The notes below the pieces were generated by a model, which made no database searches, was not told where the DNA came from, and saw only the letters and a list, made by a program, of their open reading frames with translations. 64,000 nucleotides of DNA from Streptomyces curacoi (lineage in GTDB: Bacteria > Actinomycetota > Actinomycetes > Streptomycetales > Streptomycetaceae), in assembly GCF_001513975.1 (NCBI RefSeq), contig NZ_KQ947993.1, positions 62,001-126,000 of the forward strand, read 5' to 3'. The position numbers and the translations under genes are program-made. Shown in pieces: positions 61,906-64,000 of the stretch; position 1 is the first letter of the stretch, and every line of letters begins with the position of its first letter.

Positions 61906-62871
61906 GTGCAGCGCAAAGGAGGACGCGGCGGCGGACGGCACGATGTGGAGGCGGTGCTCGACGAGCTGTACGCCACCCCGCCGCCCGGCTTCGTCTCCCG
62001 TCGTGAGGAGCTGGCTGCCGAGGCCAAGGCGGCCGGGCGAGTCGAGGACGCCCGCCGGATCCGTGCCGCCCGCCGCCCCACCCTCGCGGCCTGGGCGGCG
62101 AACCTGCTGTGGCGTGCCCAGCCGGACGAGAGCCAACGGTTCCTGGAGCTGGGGCGCGCTTTGCGCGAGGCGTACCGCACCCTGGATGCCGCAGGGATCA
62201 GTGAGCTGTCCGCGCAGCGGCGGCGCGTCGTCTCCGCCCTGTCCCAGCAGGCGGCACGCCTTGCGCGGGAGTCCGGGCACCGGCTGTCGGACAGTGCGCA
62301 GCAGGACGTCGAAGCCACTCTGCGCGCCGTGCTCGCCGACCCGGAGGCGGCCGACCGGTGGGCCGGGGGCCGCCTGGAGGGCGCGCTCACCCCGCCCTCG
62401 GAGTTTCCCTTCGAGTCTGCGCCGACGCCGGGTCTGCCACAGAAACCGACCCGCCCGGCGGCGACGCCGCCCGCACCCAGGAAGGGGACGAAGGACGAAC
62501 TCGCCGAGCGGCGCCGCGAGCGGCAGGAGCGGCTCGCTCGGGCCCGCGAGGCAGCCGAAGGGGCCGCCCAACGGCTGCGCCGGCACCGTGCGGATCAGGC
62601 GGACGCGGAGGCGTTGCTGCAGCGGGCACATGAGCGCCACGAGCAGGCCGGGCAGCAGGTGTCCGCCGCAGAGCAGCAGGTGTCCGCCGCCGAACAACAG
62701 CTGCACCAGGCACGGCAGGAGCTCCAGAGGGCCGACCGGGAACGCCGGGAGGCGGAGGAACGGCACCAGGCCGTCGTCGACGCCCTCGCCCGGGCCGAGC
62801 GGGAGGCCCGCGAGGCTGCGCAGGAGGTGAAGCGCCTGACCGCACGCGGCAGCCGGTCGGGGCCGTCCTGA
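61906..62871 (+). CDS. Hypothetical protein with long charged coiled coil
   Basis: A 321-residue soluble protein. The N-terminal half (about 1-165) is helical (VEAVLDELYATPPPGFVSRR, RVEDARRIRAARRPTLAAWA). A Pro-rich hinge (about 170-200) follows, and the C-terminal 120 residues are a continuous Arg/Glu/Gln/Ala coiled coil with the internal duplication QQVSAAEQQVSAAEQQ. A scaffold or DNA-associated role would suit such a rod, but none is shown. GTG start with GAGG close upstream; other starts are possible. Codon bias supports a real gene. Confidence 0.7.
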   Translation: MQRKGGRGGGRHDVEAVLDELYATPPPGFVSRREELAAEAKAAGRVEDARRIRAARRPTLAAWAANLLWRAQPDESQRFLELGRALREAYRTLDAAGISELSAQRRRVVSALSQQAARLARESGHRLSDSAQQDVEATLRAVLADPEAADRWAGGRLEGALTPPSEFPFESAPTPGLPQKPTRPAATPPAPRKGTKDELAERRRERQERLARAREAAEGAAQRLRRHRADQADAEALLQRAHERHEQAGQQVSAAEQQVSAAEQQLHQARQELQRADRERREAEERHQAVVDALARAEREAREAAQEVKRLTARGSRSGPS

Positions 62872-62907
62872 AGAGCGCGACGCCGGCCGGCAACCCGCTC
62901 CCGCCGC

Positions 62908-63339
62908 TCAGCCGATGCGGGCGCCGTAGACATGCTCGATGGTCATGGTCAGCAGGACACGGCGGTCGGCGACCATCACGGCCCGGTACTCCGCCCAGTC
63001 GGGGTGCTCGCCTGCGGCGTCCCGGTAGTACCGCACCAGCGCCTCCACCTCGGGACCGTGCGGATCCCGGCCCGGCCCCGTGATGTCCACGACCCCCTCG
63101 GCGGTGGCCCAGGAGAGGCCGTCCGGCGAGGTGACCTCCAGGGCGGCCCGGGGATCACGGCGGAGGTTCGCCGTCTTGGCCAGGCCCTCCCGCGTGGACA
63201 CGTACAGCAGCCCGGCGTCCAGGTCGACGTGGGGCTGGACCGGGGACAGCTGCGGGCGGCCGTCGGCTCGGAGTGTCGCCAGTACGCCGAGGCGGCTCTC
63301 GGCGAGCAGGGCGCGGGGGTCGAAGGGCGGGGCGGTCAC
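62908..63339 (-). CDS. PPOX-class F420-dependent oxidoreductase
   Basis: A 143-residue split-barrel enzyme: LGVLATLRADGRPQLSPVQP, LLYVSTREGLAKTANLRRDP (cofactor phosphate region) and WAEYRAVMVADRRVLLTMTI, matching the TIGR03618-like F420-binding group. It overlaps the start of the neighbouring oxidoreductase gene's stop by 4 bases (ATGA on the minus strand), so the two are translationally coupled. The substrate is unknown. Confidence 0.85.
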   Translation of the reverse strand: MTAPPFDPRALLAESRLGVLATLRADGRPQLSPVQPHVDLDAGLLYVSTREGLAKTANLRRDPRAALEVTSPDGLSWATAEGVVDITGPGRDPHGPEVEALVRYYRDAAGEHPDWAEYRAVMVADRRVLLTMTIEHVYGARIG

Positions 63340-64000
63340 CGGTCGGCTCCCGCGGAGGTGCGGAACTGGTCGATCAGGACCGCGTAGCTCTCGTCACCCC
63401 GGCCGGCGGCGACGGACCGCCGGGCGATGTCGCGGATGAAGCGCGGGAGCCGCGCGTCGACGCCGAGGTCCTCGCTCTCCCGGACGAGGTGCTCCATCGC
63501 GGCCAGATGGGTGGTGAGGGTGGCGTCCTCGCCGGGGAAGGCGCCGTCGTCGATCTGCTCGGCGAAGCCGCCGAGCCAGCCGGTCACCATCTCCAGGCTC
63601 CGGGCCGCGACCGGGGCGAAGGACCGCGCGTCCACCCCCGAGGCGGTGAGCAGGGCGGCGCCGTGCAGGAAGCCGTTGAGGACGTTCCACATCAGACTCA
63701 GCACGGCGGCCTCGTACCGGGACGACAGGCCGTGGTCCGCACCGAGGTGCGTCGTGGTACCGGCCAGCACCCGGAGCACGGGCTCCTGCCGGTCGAAGAC
63801 CTCGCGCGGCCCGCTGTAGACCACGAGGGCCTCCTCGGTGCCGATGGCGGGCGGTGTGGCCATGATCCCGCCGTCCAGGTACGCGGCACCGTGCGCCGCC
63901 GCCCAGGCCGCGGTCTCCCGCGCCCCCGACGCGGTGCCCGAGCCCAGGTAGACCAGCACGCGGCCGTCGACCGCGCGGCCCAGCGGTTCGAGGACCTCGC
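63336..64000 (-). CDS. NAD(P)-dependent oxidoreductase, imine-reductase-like (5' end outside window)
   Basis: The C-terminal 221 residues of a 6-phosphogluconate/3-hydroxyisobutyrate dehydrogenase-type protein. Visible: the end of the Rossmann part with LVYLGSGTASGARETAAWAA and GAAYLDGGIMATPPAIGTEE, then the helical dimerisation domain with SSRYEAAVLSLMWNVLNGFL and MEHLVRESEDLGVDARLPRF. Sequence and domain order resemble imine reductases/reductive aminases. The frame continues to the window edge with EVLEPLGRAVDGR, so the start and GxGxxG motif lie beyond it. It is upstream of, and coupled to, the PPOX gene. Confidence 0.82.
   Translation of the reverse strand, partial: EVLEPLGRAVDGRVLVYLGSGTASGARETAAWAAAHGAAYLDGGIMATPPAIGTEEALVVYSGPREVFDRQEPVLRVLAGTTTHLGADHGLSSRYEAAVLSLMWNVLNGFLHGAALLTASGVDARSFAPVAARSLEMVTGWLGGFAEQIDDGAFPGEDATLTTHLAAMEHLVRESEDLGVDARLPRFIRDIARRSVAAGRGDESYAVLIDQFRTSAGADR

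Overview
The window is chromosomal DNA of a Streptomyces or close relative. Support comes from very high GC with a strong G/C bias at third codon positions, frequent GTG and TTG starts, and lineage-typical genes: a conservon (cvnA-D), Streptomyces-type xylose isomerase, DUF5326, DUF4383, DUF6213 and DUF5701 proteins, F420/PPOX-type oxidoreductases, and DmdR-type iron boxes of the TTAGGTTAGGCTAACCTAA class. No rRNA, tRNA or CRISPR array was seen.

Layout. (1) 1-5.8 kb: a conservon on the minus strand (cvnA, cvnB, cvnC, cvnD) with an upstream MHYT membrane sensor, the start of a second roadblock gene at the left edge, and a PPOX oxidoreductase. (2) 5.9-9.4 kb: methyltransferase, a scar joining the tail ends of two lost genes, an MpaB/DUF2236 protein and unknown proteins. 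(3) 9.47-12.78 kb: a nested mobile element. A complete group II intron of 2417 nt (RT-maturase-HNH protein, domain V, domain VI, EBS1/EBS2) sits inside the transposase gene of an 894-bp IS5-family element flanked by CTAG duplications. (4) 12.9-19.6 kb: secreted alpha/beta hydrolase, SNF2 helicase plus SWIM-finger protein, and a Pro/Ser-rich membrane protein. (5) 19.7-30.6 kb: xylose use (xylA divergent from xylB and a ROK regulator, with 16-bp tandem repeats between), amino-acid permease plus acetamidase/formamidase, Tat-exported amidase, GAF regulator and aldehyde dehydrogenase.

(6) 30.7-32.7 kb: a two-gene caspase/EACC1 module, the best candidate for a biological-conflict or cell-suicide system. 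The caspase carries a canonical EF-hand loop and a C-terminal YbjN-like domain; the partner has the features of effector-associated constant component 1. (7) 32.9-38.4 kb: CPA1 antiporter, an RCK-type K+ channel-like protein, decayed remnants of a YqiJ/flotillin membrane operon, and a PucR-type regulator. (8) 38.4-48.4 kb: epoxide hydrolase, VOC protein, flavin reductase, katG, FG-GAP protein, DUF4383 protein, an orphan cytochrome oxidase subunit II, and small proteins.

(9) 48.5-59.5 kb: an iron island. A minus-strand siderophore importer (ATPase, lipoprotein, fused FecCD permease) faces a plus-strand run: a tandem-HTH protein, a heterodimeric exporter-fold ABC pair, a FetB-like permease and a second siderophore-binding lipoprotein. 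Three iron boxes control it. The two ABC subunits are degenerate in complementary ways, leaving one canonical and one dead ATP site. (10) 59.5-64 kb: Tat-exported propeller-like protein, DUF5701 protein, coiled-coil protein, another PPOX enzyme, and an NAD(P)-dependent oxidoreductase cut by the right edge.
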